DNA of 5,304 bases, from positions 1 through 5,304 of the forward strand of contig CALCNO010000003.1 in NCBI GenBank assembly GCA_937897615.1. The letters run 5' to 3'. Every line of letters starts with the position of its first letter. Position 1 is the stretch's first letter. This document shows, one piece after another, positions 1 through 4,405 of this stretch. Made by a program: the position numbers and the translations under genes. Below the pieces are notes generated by a model that ran no database searches, was not told the origin of the DNA, and saw nothing but the letters and a program-made list of their open reading frames with translations. The stretch comes from an uncultured Anaerolineaceae bacterium. Lineage in GTDB: Bacteria; Chloroflexota; Anaerolineae; Anaerolineales; Anaerolineaceae.

Positions 1-55
1 GCCCAAGCAAAAAGAAAAGGTTACCCCCCGCAAGCGGGCCCCCCCTTTTCTTTTT
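1..55. repeat. Terminal direct repeat, left copy (circular overlap)
   Basis: Bases 1-55 are identical to 5250-5304. An exact overlap at the two ends of a contig is the usual sign of a circular molecule cut open by an assembler, and 55 is a common k-mer length. Removing one copy leaves a unit of 5,249 bp, which suits a filamentous phage replicative form. A genuine terminal repeat on a linear element is the alternative, but the gene content argues for a circle. Confidence 0.93.
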
Positions 56-58
56 GCT
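6..58 (-). terminator. Long hairpin at the end of the gene cluster, terminator-like or packaging signal
   Basis: A perfect 15-bp outer stem pairs 6-20 (AGCAAAAAGAAAAGG) with 44-58 (CCTTTTCTTTTTGCT). Inside it a second stem pairs CCCGC (27-31) with GCGGG (34-38). Read on the minus strand, the G/C core is followed by a T-rich arm, as in an intrinsic terminator, and the structure is nearly symmetrical, so it could act in both directions. The stop codon and last residues of the zinc-ribbon gene lie inside it. In Ff phages a hairpin after the last gene is the packaging signal, so that role is equally possible. The minus strand also has runs of seven and six G. Confidence 0.55.
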
Positions 59-233
59 CCAGCTCATCCAAACAGGAAGAACAAAGGTATCTATTATTAC
101 GCAACAAAGCTATCGGTCTAGCATCAAGCAAAAGCAGACCACGACAGCGCCAACACGCATATGAAGAAACGCTAACAAAAAACACATCAATACCAGGAAT
201 AAGTAATTGATAGACGAACTTCTTTTTATTCAT
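21..233 (-). CDS. Small zinc-ribbon-like protein, 70 aa, function unknown
   Basis: The start chosen is the ATG at 233 (MNKKKF), which overlaps the stop of the upstream gene within ATGAATAA and follows a purine-rich AAGGGAAGAGG. A TTG five codons upstream is less likely. Two CxxC pairs, CWRC (residues 27-30) and CSSC (51-54), separated by 20 residues, suggest a single zinc ribbon or treble clef. Residues 8-24 are hydrophobic (YQLLIPGIDVFFVSVSS) but not a convincing signal peptide or helix. The C-terminal EKGGPACGG is encoded by the G-rich core of the hairpin at 6-58, so the tail may be dictated by DNA structure. Last gene before the circle returns to Rep. A DNA-binding or regulatory role is plausible, but no specific family is recognised. 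Confidence 0.7.
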   Translation of the reverse strand: MNKKKFVYQLLIPGIDVFFVSVSSYACWRCRGLLLLDARPIALLRNNRYLCSSCLDELEQKEKGGPACGG

Positions 234-453
234 CCTCTTCCCTTTCAATAGTCACTGAAATTACTACCTTCTTATTTGACTCATACAACCGTGCGAGAAG
301 AAACGTCCTTACTAAATCCCCCACCCCCTGAAAAATGAAATACTGTTGGTCCTTTCGATGAGGGAGATCAATAGAAATAAATTGCTCGCGCTCTTCCTGA
401 ATTTCAGTAATGTATTTATTTCTCAACGCCATCACATCGTCAGTCTCATCCAT
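226..453 (-). CDS. Hypothetical small cytoplasmic protein, 75 aa, possible paralogue of the preceding gene
   Basis: Starts at the ATG at 453 (MDETDDVMAL), directly after GAGGTGGGGG, a strong Shine-Dalgarno match; a GTG four codons upstream would place that signal inside the gene. It follows the 68-aa gene by 8 nt and overlaps the next gene by 8 nt, so the three are probably translationally coupled. The protein is highly charged, ends in EREEDE, and has no membrane segment or Cys pair. Its order of elements (acidic start, LRNKYITEI, hydrophobic strand ending in LP, helix with GVGDLV, KKVVISV strand) runs parallel to the 68-aa neighbour, suggesting an old duplication. Family unknown. This position in inoviruses often holds accessory or regulatory genes. 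Confidence 0.75.
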   Translation of the reverse strand: MDETDDVMALRNKYITEIQEEREQFISIDLPHRKDQQYFIFQGVGDLVRTFLLARLYESNKKVVISVTIEREEDE

Positions 454-461
454 CCCCCACC

Positions 462-668
462 TCACTGGCTAATCTTTACAGTCAGATATTTTTGGCCCTC
501 AGACATTGCATGAAGAATGTGCTTACCCAAATATGAACCCAGGTACTTACACAAATCAAATTTTTCTTGATTGGCCAATGGAATCCTTATCTTCAAAAGC
601 AACTCATCAGGCTCCTTCACTTCGATTACATGCTTTTCTTTCAACTGCACAACATCAATTTCGCTCAT
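462..668 (-). CDS. Hypothetical small cytoplasmic protein, 68 aa
   Basis: The start is the ATG at 668 (MSEIDVVQLK), preceded by AGGAG eight bases upstream. That ribosome site lies inside the last codons of the 3D-domain ORF, whose stop is at 674, so translation is probably coupled. A TTG start at 713 would add 15 residues inside the upstream gene and is unlikely. The sequence is soluble and alternates charged and hydrophobic residues: EVKEPDELLLKIRIP, then KFDLCKYLGSYLGKHIL, then KYLTVKI, compatible with a strand-helix-strand fold. It resembles the next gene weakly but in order. No catalytic motif or known family is recognised. Confidence 0.75.
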   Translation of the reverse strand: MSEIDVVQLKEKHVIEVKEPDELLLKIRIPLANQEKFDLCKYLGSYLGKHILHAMSEGQKYLTVKISQ

Positions 669-673
669 TTTAT

Positions 674-1267
674 TTACTCCTGTATTAGTTGAATTGTTAT
701 TGGAGAACTCCAATATAGCCTTGGGGAATTCGTAAGATGATCAATCCAAAAGTACCCGTCAACGTCCTTTACAATTGCACCTCCTCTATCAACGCAAGTT
801 AGCTCTAAACCCAGCTCAATTATTTTGAACCTCGTACCTAAAGGCCATTCGCCCGGGCAAGCCGCACCACGTTCATACCAATTCTGCCAACGATCACCAT
901 TGGCAAGAAAATCACACTCTTCCGTACCATCAGCATTACGATCACAATTGATGCCACCCAGTGGAGGGTAATACCAGGAATAACGTCCCTTTAGTGTTGG
1001 TTGAGGTGTTGCTGTAACAACCATATAAACAGGAACCTGTTTTTCAACTATTACAGTCCTTACAATTGGAACTTGAGTTGGCAATGAAGAAAGAACTATC
1101 TTTGTAATATTTTCCGGGCTATCCACACGTTCTTCCACGATCGTGGAAGGAAGAAGAATATTTTTGTAAAAGAATTGCTTCAAGAAAACCGCCGAAGCCC
1201 CAGCTATGAGAAGCATCATCAATATCTTTGAAACAGAAATGTACTTCTTCGCTTGAACTTCATCCAA
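674..1267 (-). CDS. Membrane-anchored 3D/double-psi-barrel-like protein; probable extracellular half of the Zot/pI assembly protein
   Basis: The reading frame is open from 1549 to 674, but the part before 1281 overlaps the ATPase gene in another frame. The start given (TTG at 1267, 197 aa) is the first plausible initiator after the ATPase stop and has no good ribosome site; ATG at 1219 is another choice. Residues 14-32 form one transmembrane helix preceded by lysines, so the C-terminus would be outside. A linker follows with VVTATPQPT (83-91), then a domain with YSWYYPPLGGINC (96-108), Cys 108, 118, 137 and 158, CVDRGGAIV (158-166) and WID (174-176). The D-x-G-G-x-I...I-D pattern recalls 3D-domain and RlpA-like barrels. 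Inoviral Zot/pI proteins normally have ATPase, helix and extracellular part in one chain. This ORF may therefore be joined to the ATPase by a +1 frameshift (422 aa total). Confidence 0.75.
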   Translation of the reverse strand: MDEVQAKKYISVSKILMMLLIAGASAVFLKQFFYKNILLPSTIVEERVDSPENITKIVLSSLPTQVPIVRTVIVEKQVPVYMVVTATPQPTLKGRYSWYYPPLGGINCDRNADGTEECDFLANGDRWQNWYERGAACPGEWPLGTRFKIIELGLELTCVDRGGAIVKDVDGYFWIDHLTNSPRLYWSSPITIQLIQE

Positions 1268-1279
1268 ATATGGATATAA

Positions 1280-1296
1280 GCTAGAGACCTCTTTCC
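1280..1296 (-). other. Candidate +1 ribosomal frameshift site at the end of the ATPase gene
   Basis: The minus strand reads GAA AGA GGT CTC TAG C. A slip of one base from CTC to TCT at the stop would continue into the next ORF as ERGL-SLYPYLDEVQ. The arrangement recalls the prfB site (Shine-Dalgarno-like sequence, then CTT TGA C), but here the purine tract sits one base from CTC rather than three. The main support is architectural: the joined protein has the usual inoviral pI/Zot layout. An assembly indel or ordinary reinitiation would look the same from sequence alone. Confidence 0.35.
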
Positions 1297-1943
1297 AGTG
1301 CCTTTTCCGCCACTTCGGCGACTTTGTCGACAGTCTCCCACCAAGCAAAATCCACTTTTCGAGGCTGGTTTGTTCGACCGAACTTTTCAAAGAAATTTCG
1401 TGTGATCCGATTGACTTCTTGAAGAAGTTTAGTTGTATCGTCGCCAGGGTCTTGCCTCGAATATACCCCATAAATTTCCGAAGGTTTCCACCAACCGAAA
1501 AAGCCATGGTCTTTTTTACCACCTTTCTTAGTTTCCCATCGATAAACAATCAAAGGAATTCCGCTATCGTAAATAGTCCACATTGGCTCTATACGAACTT
1601 GCCGGAAATTTACGGGAGGTTCCTCATTCGAAGGAACAAGATAAATTACATTTAGCTTTTCAGCCAACCACTTGAAATTAGTAACTTCTTTTTTACCTTC
1701 AATGTAAGCGCCCCCTTCATCAATAATAACCACACCATCTATTTGATCAACCTGATTTTCAATATTGTCAGCCCAAACACTGTGATTATTACTGAAAATA
1801 TGCCGCACATATTTACGTTTGAGCACAAACTCATAAGCCAGCCGATAGGCCAAAGAGGTTTTATAAGACCCTGTATAACCGCAGATCCATGCCTGCCTGG
1901 TTTGCCGAACAACTCGGATGATAGTATCAGCGTTGATAAGCAC
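1281..1943 (-). CDS. zot: Zot/pI-type phage assembly ATPase domain, 220 aa
   Basis: The start is GTG at 1943 (MLINADTII), preceded by AGGGG within the end of the 36-aa gene, whose stop at 1945 is one base away. Residues 22-29, GYTGSYKT, form a P-loop in which the usual Gly before Lys is Tyr. VVIIDEGG (71-78) is a Walker B strand with the acidic pair D75-E76. In Ff phages pI uses this ATPase at the inner membrane to drive extrusion of the filament and replacement of SSB by coat. Position after the adhesin and a short membrane protein matches pI. The chain stops at residue 220 with no transmembrane helix, unlike full-length homologues (pI of Ff 348 aa, Zot of CTX phage 399 aa); the helix lies in the +1 frame just downstream. 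Residues 203-218 are an amphipathic helix (TVDKVAEVAEKALERG). Assignment to the family is confident; the P-loop variant may affect nucleotide binding. Confidence 0.9.
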   Translation of the reverse strand: MLINADTIIRVVRQTRQAWICGYTGSYKTSLAYRLAYEFVLKRKYVRHIFSNNHSVWADNIENQVDQIDGVVIIDEGGAYIEGKKEVTNFKWLAEKLNVIYLVPSNEEPPVNFRQVRIEPMWTIYDSGIPLIVYRWETKKGGKKDHGFFGWWKPSEIYGVYSRQDPGDDTTKLLQEVNRITRNFFEKFGRTNQPRKVDFAWWETVDKVAEVAEKALERGL

Positions 1944-1944
1944 T

Positions 1945-2055
1945 TTACCCCTGGCCGCGATAATTGTTTATCAACCGAATAATGGCAAAGACAATCAACA
2001 TTGCCGGCACATAAGTAAGCATGCCATAAGGAATTGGTACAGTAATTGATTCCAT
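1945..2055 (-). CDS. Small single-helix membrane protein, 36 aa, in the gene VI position
   Basis: ATG at 2055 follows AGGAAGGA seven bases upstream, a strong ribosome site. The protein begins MESITVPIPYGMLTYVPAML, has a hydrophobic stretch at about residues 11-27, and ends in basic RLINNYRGQG. It sits between the adhesin and the ATPase, where Ff phages carry gene VI, a minor coat protein at the adhesin tip. pVI of Ff is about three times longer, so equivalence rests on position and on being a membrane protein, not on sequence. The ATPase GTG starts one base after the stop. Confidence 0.75.
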   Translation of the reverse strand: MESITVPIPYGMLTYVPAMLIVFAIIRLINNYRGQG

Positions 2056-2096
2056 TTAGAGTTCCTTCCTATTCAAGTTAGTTATTTTCCAAACTC

Positions 2097-2127
2097 GGAA
2101 TAAGCATAATAAAAGCATGCTTATTCC
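2097..2127. other. 11-bp perfect hairpin in the gap before the ATPase operon
   Basis: GGAATAAGCAT (2097-2107) pairs with ATGCTTATTCC (2117-2127) around a 9-base loop. Neither strand has a T-run next to the stem, so it is not an ordinary intrinsic terminator. It sits ten bases from the larger hairpin at 2138-2185. In single-stranded virion DNA both would fold, which suits an origin, primase or packaging role. Confidence 0.6.
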
Positions 2128-2137
2128 ATCGTTTGCC

Positions 2138-2185
2138 CCCGCGAACCTGCTACGTGAAAAAAACATCACTGGCAGGTTACGCGGG
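2138..2185. other. 13-bp GC-rich hairpin directly after the adhesin gene
   Basis: CCCGCGAACCTGC (2138-2150) pairs with GCAGGTTACGCGGG (2172-2185), leaving a single bulged base at 2179. The 21-base loop can form a further short stem (GTGA with TCAC) around an A-tract on the plus strand. The stem begins one base past the adhesin stop codon. It could end or pause transcription after the adhesin, but the T-run is in the loop rather than after the stem. A DNA-level role (origin or packaging signal) is at least as likely. Confidence 0.6.
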
Positions 2186-2186
2186 C

Positions 2187-3410
2187 CTAATGTGTTAGCT
2201 GTAATAGATTTTTTATTACCCAAATCCCTACCACGGCATACAAAGTAACCATGTAGTCAATCGTGATGCCGAAAAACTTCAAAGGAGCCATTGAAAACTG
2301 CCTAAAACAAATAGAAGGAATTTGAACATTTATGTTAATAGGCCCACCGGTCAAAAACTCCAACACATCCTGCACAGCCTGAGAGTTTAGCCAGTTGACC
2401 ATAAAATTCAGATCAACACACGATCCGTTACCAATCCAAAACGGATACATGCCAAGCATGAACCAATCTTCCAAATCGCCATCTTCAGACTTTCTAATTT
2501 CCGGGACCCTACATAACCCATCTTGCGGCGGAAAGTAAAAATAGCCGCCATCGACCCACTGGTAATTAAAATCCTGGATGAGATTGCCATAGTTGTATAC
2601 GGTCTTCACATTATCGACCACAAAATCATAAGCGGAAGACCCGTTCGTCTGAATTGTCACATCAAACGTTTCAGACCAGGAAGCATAATAGTTCCCCGAG
2701 CTGGGGTTCACGCTATAAATCACAGTCTCTAAAGAAGAACCACCTGTTATCGTCACATCCTGGCCAGCACGAATACCAGTATAAAAATGCACCTTCAAAG
2801 TTGACCCGGTGCCAGCACGTATCCAATAGGCATGTTTTATGTTGTAACCGTAATAACTAGGTACTGTTTCATCCCCATAGAATTGAATGCCTATAACATG
2901 AGGCACTGCACCAGTGGATGAAAAAAATTGAACCTGGTCATTCAGAGAATATTTATCTGTTCTGTGATAATTCCAGTAAACCCGCTCATCACGGCCAGTC
3001 CACACAACAGGACTTGCCAACCGATCATAAGAACTTTTTACGGTCATAGACCCCAAAGCGGGTACAGGAGTAGTCGTTGGCGTCGCAGTATTTGTAGGAA
3101 TCGGAGTAATGGTTCCAGTAGACGTAGGAGCCGGTGTTTTAGTGGTTGTAGGAAACGCAGGAGTTCCCGTCATGATGCACTGAGAACAATATTGCTTATA
3201 TCTGGAAGATAAATCAAGATCAGGTGACACGGGATCATCAGGACAGCTACCAGGCACTATAGGAGTTGATGTTTTCCACCACCCTTCTATGACAACCGTT
3301 GCGGTTGGCGTAGGAGTTTCTCCATCAGCACTAACCGGCGACGTCATCCATAAAATAAGAAACAACGACAGAAACAAGGTAGAAAATCCAATAGCCAAGT
3401 ATTTTTTCAT
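2187..3410 (-). CDS. Putative gene III-like adsorption protein (secreted, C-terminally anchored), 407 aa
   Basis: The start is ATG at 3410, giving MKKYLAIGF and a clear signal peptide (hydrophobic residues 4-22, probable cleavage near SPVSA-D at 28-29); AAGGA lies about ten bases upstream. A TTG at 3446 would spoil the signal peptide. Residues 31-118 are a Thr/Pro-rich stalk (TPTPTATVV, TPAPTSTGTITPIPTNTATP) interrupted by a segment with Cys 56, 75 and 78. Residues 120-280 are rich in Tyr, Ser, Thr and Gly with alternating hydrophobics, consistent with a beta-sandwich binding domain. Residues 290-375 hold Cys 300, 331 and 368. A hydrophobic helix at about 379-403 ends the protein. Size, signal peptide, linker, C-terminal anchor and position between coat genes and the ATPase match the Ff receptor-binding protein pIII. 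No sequence family is recognised, and the receptor cannot be told. Confidence 0.8.
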   Translation of the reverse strand: MKKYLAIGFSTLFLSLFLILWMTSPVSADGETPTPTATVVIEGWWKTSTPIVPGSCPDDPVSPDLDLSSRYKQYCSQCIMTGTPAFPTTTKTPAPTSTGTITPIPTNTATPTTTPVPALGSMTVKSSYDRLASPVVWTGRDERVYWNYHRTDKYSLNDQVQFFSSTGAVPHVIGIQFYGDETVPSYYGYNIKHAYWIRAGTGSTLKVHFYTGIRAGQDVTITGGSSLETVIYSVNPSSGNYYASWSETFDVTIQTNGSSAYDFVVDNVKTVYNYGNLIQDFNYQWVDGGYFYFPPQDGLCRVPEIRKSEDGDLEDWFMLGMYPFWIGNGSCVDLNFMVNWLNSQAVQDVLEFLTGGPININVQIPSICFRQFSMAPLKFFGITIDYMVTLYAVVGIWVIKNLLQLTH

Positions 3411-3438
3411 TGGTGTAATTTCCTTCAGAGATAAGCAA

Positions 3439-3466
3439 AACAGCAAATATAAGGCTATTTGCTGTT
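3439..3466 (-). terminator. Hairpin between the coat genes and the adhesin, possible weak terminator
   Basis: AACAGCAAATA (3439-3449) pairs perfectly with TATTTGCTGTT (3456-3466) around a 6-base loop. On the minus strand the stem is followed by TTGCTTATC, only moderately T-rich. It lies 29 bases before the adhesin start. Ff phages have a terminator at this same place, between genes VIII and III, which keeps adhesin expression below coat expression; a similar role here is inferred. Confidence 0.5.
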
Positions 3467-3524
3467 ATCTTCCGATCCAGGCCTGAATAAACCATCAAGG
3501 CCAGCAACGAAGTGTTGATTATGT

Positions 3525-3641
3525 TCATTTTTGACCAAAAAACATCTTGAAGATATACAACCCGACAGTGACCATAATCACCGTGGTAATGGCCTGCAAA
3601 GCGCCTATATCCTGCAGAAATGACATTGCATCGTTGAGCAT
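3525..3641 (-). CDS. Coat-protein-like single-helix protein, 38 aa (third paralogue)
   Basis: ATG at 3641 is preceded by GGGAAAGG six bases upstream, a good ribosome site. The sequence MLNDAMSFLQDIGALQAITT leads into a hydrophobic helix (about 13-33) and a basic end, FKMFFGQK. The core ALxFLxDIGAL pattern is shared with the two upstream coat-like genes, closest to the 50-aa one (about 11 of 33 aligned positions identical by eye). A short acidic head, one helix and a basic tail without a cleavable signal peptide is the layout of Pf3-type coat proteins. As the most diverged copy it may be a minor coat protein at a filament end. Confidence 0.8.
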   Translation of the reverse strand: MLNDAMSFLQDIGALQAITTVIMVTVGLYIFKMFFGQK

Positions 3642-3644
3642 GAT

Positions 3645-3734
3645 TTACCTTTCCCTAAAATAAATCGTGATAATCAAAATAAAGGTCATTACTACTAACC
3701 AACACGTAAATAACACGTGTTCATTAGGTAACAT
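3645..3734 (-). CDS. 29-aa membrane peptide, possible minor coat protein (pVII/pIX-like by size and place)
   Basis: ATG at 3734 overlaps the last 11 bases of the 50-aa coat-like gene in another frame, with AGGA eight bases upstream. The peptide starts MLPNEHVLFTCW, continues through a hydrophobic helix (about 7-25: VLFTCWLVVMTFILIITIY) and ends FRER. Its stop at 3645 is three bases before the next start, giving gapless packing. Length and single helix resemble pVII and pIX of Ff (33 and 32 aa), found in the same neighbourhood. It does not share the coat motif of its neighbours. Small size keeps confidence moderate. Confidence 0.6.
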   Translation of the reverse strand: MLPNEHVLFTCWLVVMTFILIITIYFRER

Positions 3735-3876
3735 CGTCCCAATCCTGACTATCCTCACGCCAAACAAACCCCTTATATACCCTGAAGGCCAACGAAAGAA
3801 CAAAAATTGCTGATATCACAGGCAGAGCGCCAATATCGGTTAGAAAATTCAGAGCATTTGTAAACGCTTCTTGCAT
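3724..3876 (-). CDS. Coat-protein-like single-helix protein, 50 aa (second paralogue)
   Basis: ATG at 3876 opens MQEAFTNALNFLTDIGALPV, followed by a hydrophobic helix (about 17-33) and VYKGFVW. Over 32 positions it matches the 40-aa protein at about 19, including LTDxGxLP, SAxFVL and KGF, so the two are recent paralogues. It differs by an added acidic tail, WREDSQDWDDVT, after the basic segment, unusual because the coat C-terminus normally faces the DNA inside the filament. The ribosome site is weak: only GGGG twelve bases upstream, and that lies in the arm of the hairpin at 3886-3912. Lower expression than the 40-aa gene is likely. It may be a minor coat protein that contacts the assembly machinery rather than DNA. 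Confidence 0.8.
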   Translation of the reverse strand: MQEAFTNALNFLTDIGALPVISAIFVLSLAFRVYKGFVWREDSQDWDDVT

Positions 3877-3885
3877 CTTGATTTA

Positions 3886-3912
3886 GTGCCCCGATTTATT
3901 ATACCGGGGCAC
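3886..3912 (-). promoter_or_regulatory. Hairpin between two coat-like genes, near the ribosome site of the second
   Basis: GTGCCCCG (3886-3893) pairs with CGGGGCAC (3905-3912) around an 11-base AT-rich loop. No T-run follows on the minus strand. The 3' arm holds the only G-rich stretch before the 50-aa start at 3876, so folding would hide it. This could attenuate transcription after the 40-aa coat gene or lower translation of the next one, giving unequal amounts of the two coat proteins. Confidence 0.5.
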
Positions 3913-3927
3913 CCCTGGGAAAACAAT

Positions 3928-4050
3928 CTAGCGACGGAAACCCTTCCAGACGACACGCGCCAGGAAGAGAACGAACCCAGCTGAAAGATAAGGCAGAACG
4001 CCCAAATCAGTCAGCGCACTCAATGCTTCAGAAAACGGAGTGGGATCCAT
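3928..4050 (-). CDS. Probable major coat protein, 40 aa
   Basis: ATG at 4050 is preceded by AGAAAGGAGAT, the best ribosome site in the genome, as expected of the most abundant product. The protein has an acidic head (MDPTPFSEALSALTDLG; D2, E8, D15), a hydrophobic helix (about 16-33) and a basic tail, WKGFRR. This is the standard inoviral coat layout: the head faces the solvent, the helix packs with its neighbours and the basic tail binds the DNA. There is no cleavable signal peptide, as in Pf3 coat protein (44 aa). The position after the ssDNA-binding gene fits gene VIII. A hairpin follows the stop codon. Two paralogues lie downstream; the choice of this copy as the major one rests on ribosome-site strength and basic tail. 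Confidence 0.85.
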   Translation of the reverse strand: MDPTPFSEALSALTDLGVLPYLSAGFVLFLARVVWKGFRR

Positions 4051-4069
4051 TATTTTTTTATCTCCTTTC

Positions 4070-4303
4070 TTAGGGTTTTTGTGCATCCATACGCCGGATA
4101 ACGAGCGTGTTCATGCCTTTGAACACGGTCGATTCGACCTGCAACACGTGATTGATTTCAGACCCCTTATGCAGGTCAGTCTGACCCTCAATCGTGAAGT
4201 TCACATCGCTGGAGCTTTGTGAATCAAACACACTTACATAGGTTTTATTTTTTTCTTGGGAAAAAAATGTGTTCTTGACTTGCCCTTTGATTTTTATTTC
4301 CAT
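4070..4303 (-). CDS. Putative single-stranded DNA-binding protein (gene V-like), 77 aa
   Basis: ATG at 4303 follows AAAGGAG eight bases upstream. The sequence has the feel of a compact OB fold: MEIKIKGQV opens a first strand, KTYVSVFDSQ a second, SDVNFTIEG a third, INHVLQVESTVF a fourth and NTLVIRRM a last. Lys and aromatic residues are spread over the strands (F13, F14, K18, K20, Y22, F26, F36), as expected for nucleic-acid binding. Inoviral gene V proteins are about 80-90 aa, coat the new single strand and halt its conversion to duplex until it is packaged. The gene's place between Rep and the coat genes is that of gene V in Ff. Assignment is from pattern and position; no signature motif settles it. 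Confidence 0.75.
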   Translation of the reverse strand: MEIKIKGQVKNTFFSQEKNKTYVSVFDSQSSSDVNFTIEGQTDLHKGSEINHVLQVESTVFKGMNTLVIRRMDAQKP

Positions 4304-4335
4304 GCTTACACTCCTTTATTTTTTTTCGGATATGT

Positions 4336-4403
4336 AAGCGCCCTGGTTATTTAGAGTATTATTATCACAACCATAGAGCGCTTAAGTGACAATATTATTG
4401 CAC
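4336..4403. other. Structured noncoding segment before the SSB gene, candidate replication origin
   Basis: This lies in the 102-nt gap between the 36-aa gene and the SSB gene. AAGCGC (4336-4341) pairs with GCGCTT (4378-4383) and TGGTT (4344-4348) with AACCA (4369-4373), with a small internal bulge and a 20-base loop. Beside it, 4386-4403 is an imperfect palindrome, GTGCAATAATATTGTCAC on the minus strand, containing TAATATTG. A stem-loop next to an AT-rich palindrome resembles the nicking region of rolling-circle replicons, but no known Rep site is recognised. A poor promoter match (TTGTCA, 20 bases, GATAAT) on the minus strand is another reading. Confidence 0.35.
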
Positions 4404-4405
4404 AT

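Noticed and set aside
1268..1549. The 3D-domain ORF beginning at ATG 1549
   Set aside because: This would overlap 269 bases of the well-supported ATPase, and the extra residues look like an out-of-frame translation (basic and low in pattern).
2523..3212. Plus-strand ORFs of 60-94 codons opposite the adhesin
   Set aside because: They lack ribosome sites and recognisable motifs; the Arg/Ser-rich 94-codon one is simply the complement of the Thr/Pro stalk.
2187..3446. Adhesin starting at TTG 3446
   Set aside because: It adds 12 residues before an otherwise ideal MKK signal peptide and lies within the 3439-3466 hairpin.
3331..3528. 65-aa minus-strand ORF starting in an ATGA overlap with the 38-aa coat-like gene
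   Set aside because: It has no ribosome site, contains the 3439-3466 hairpin, and its second half is the adhesin signal-peptide sequence read in another frame, which explains its hydrophobic look.
4360..4396. Sigma-70 promoter TTGTCA, 20 bases, GATAAT on the minus strand
   Set aside because: The spacer is too long and the region is AT-rich enough for chance matches; mentioned only as an alternative reading of the structured gap.
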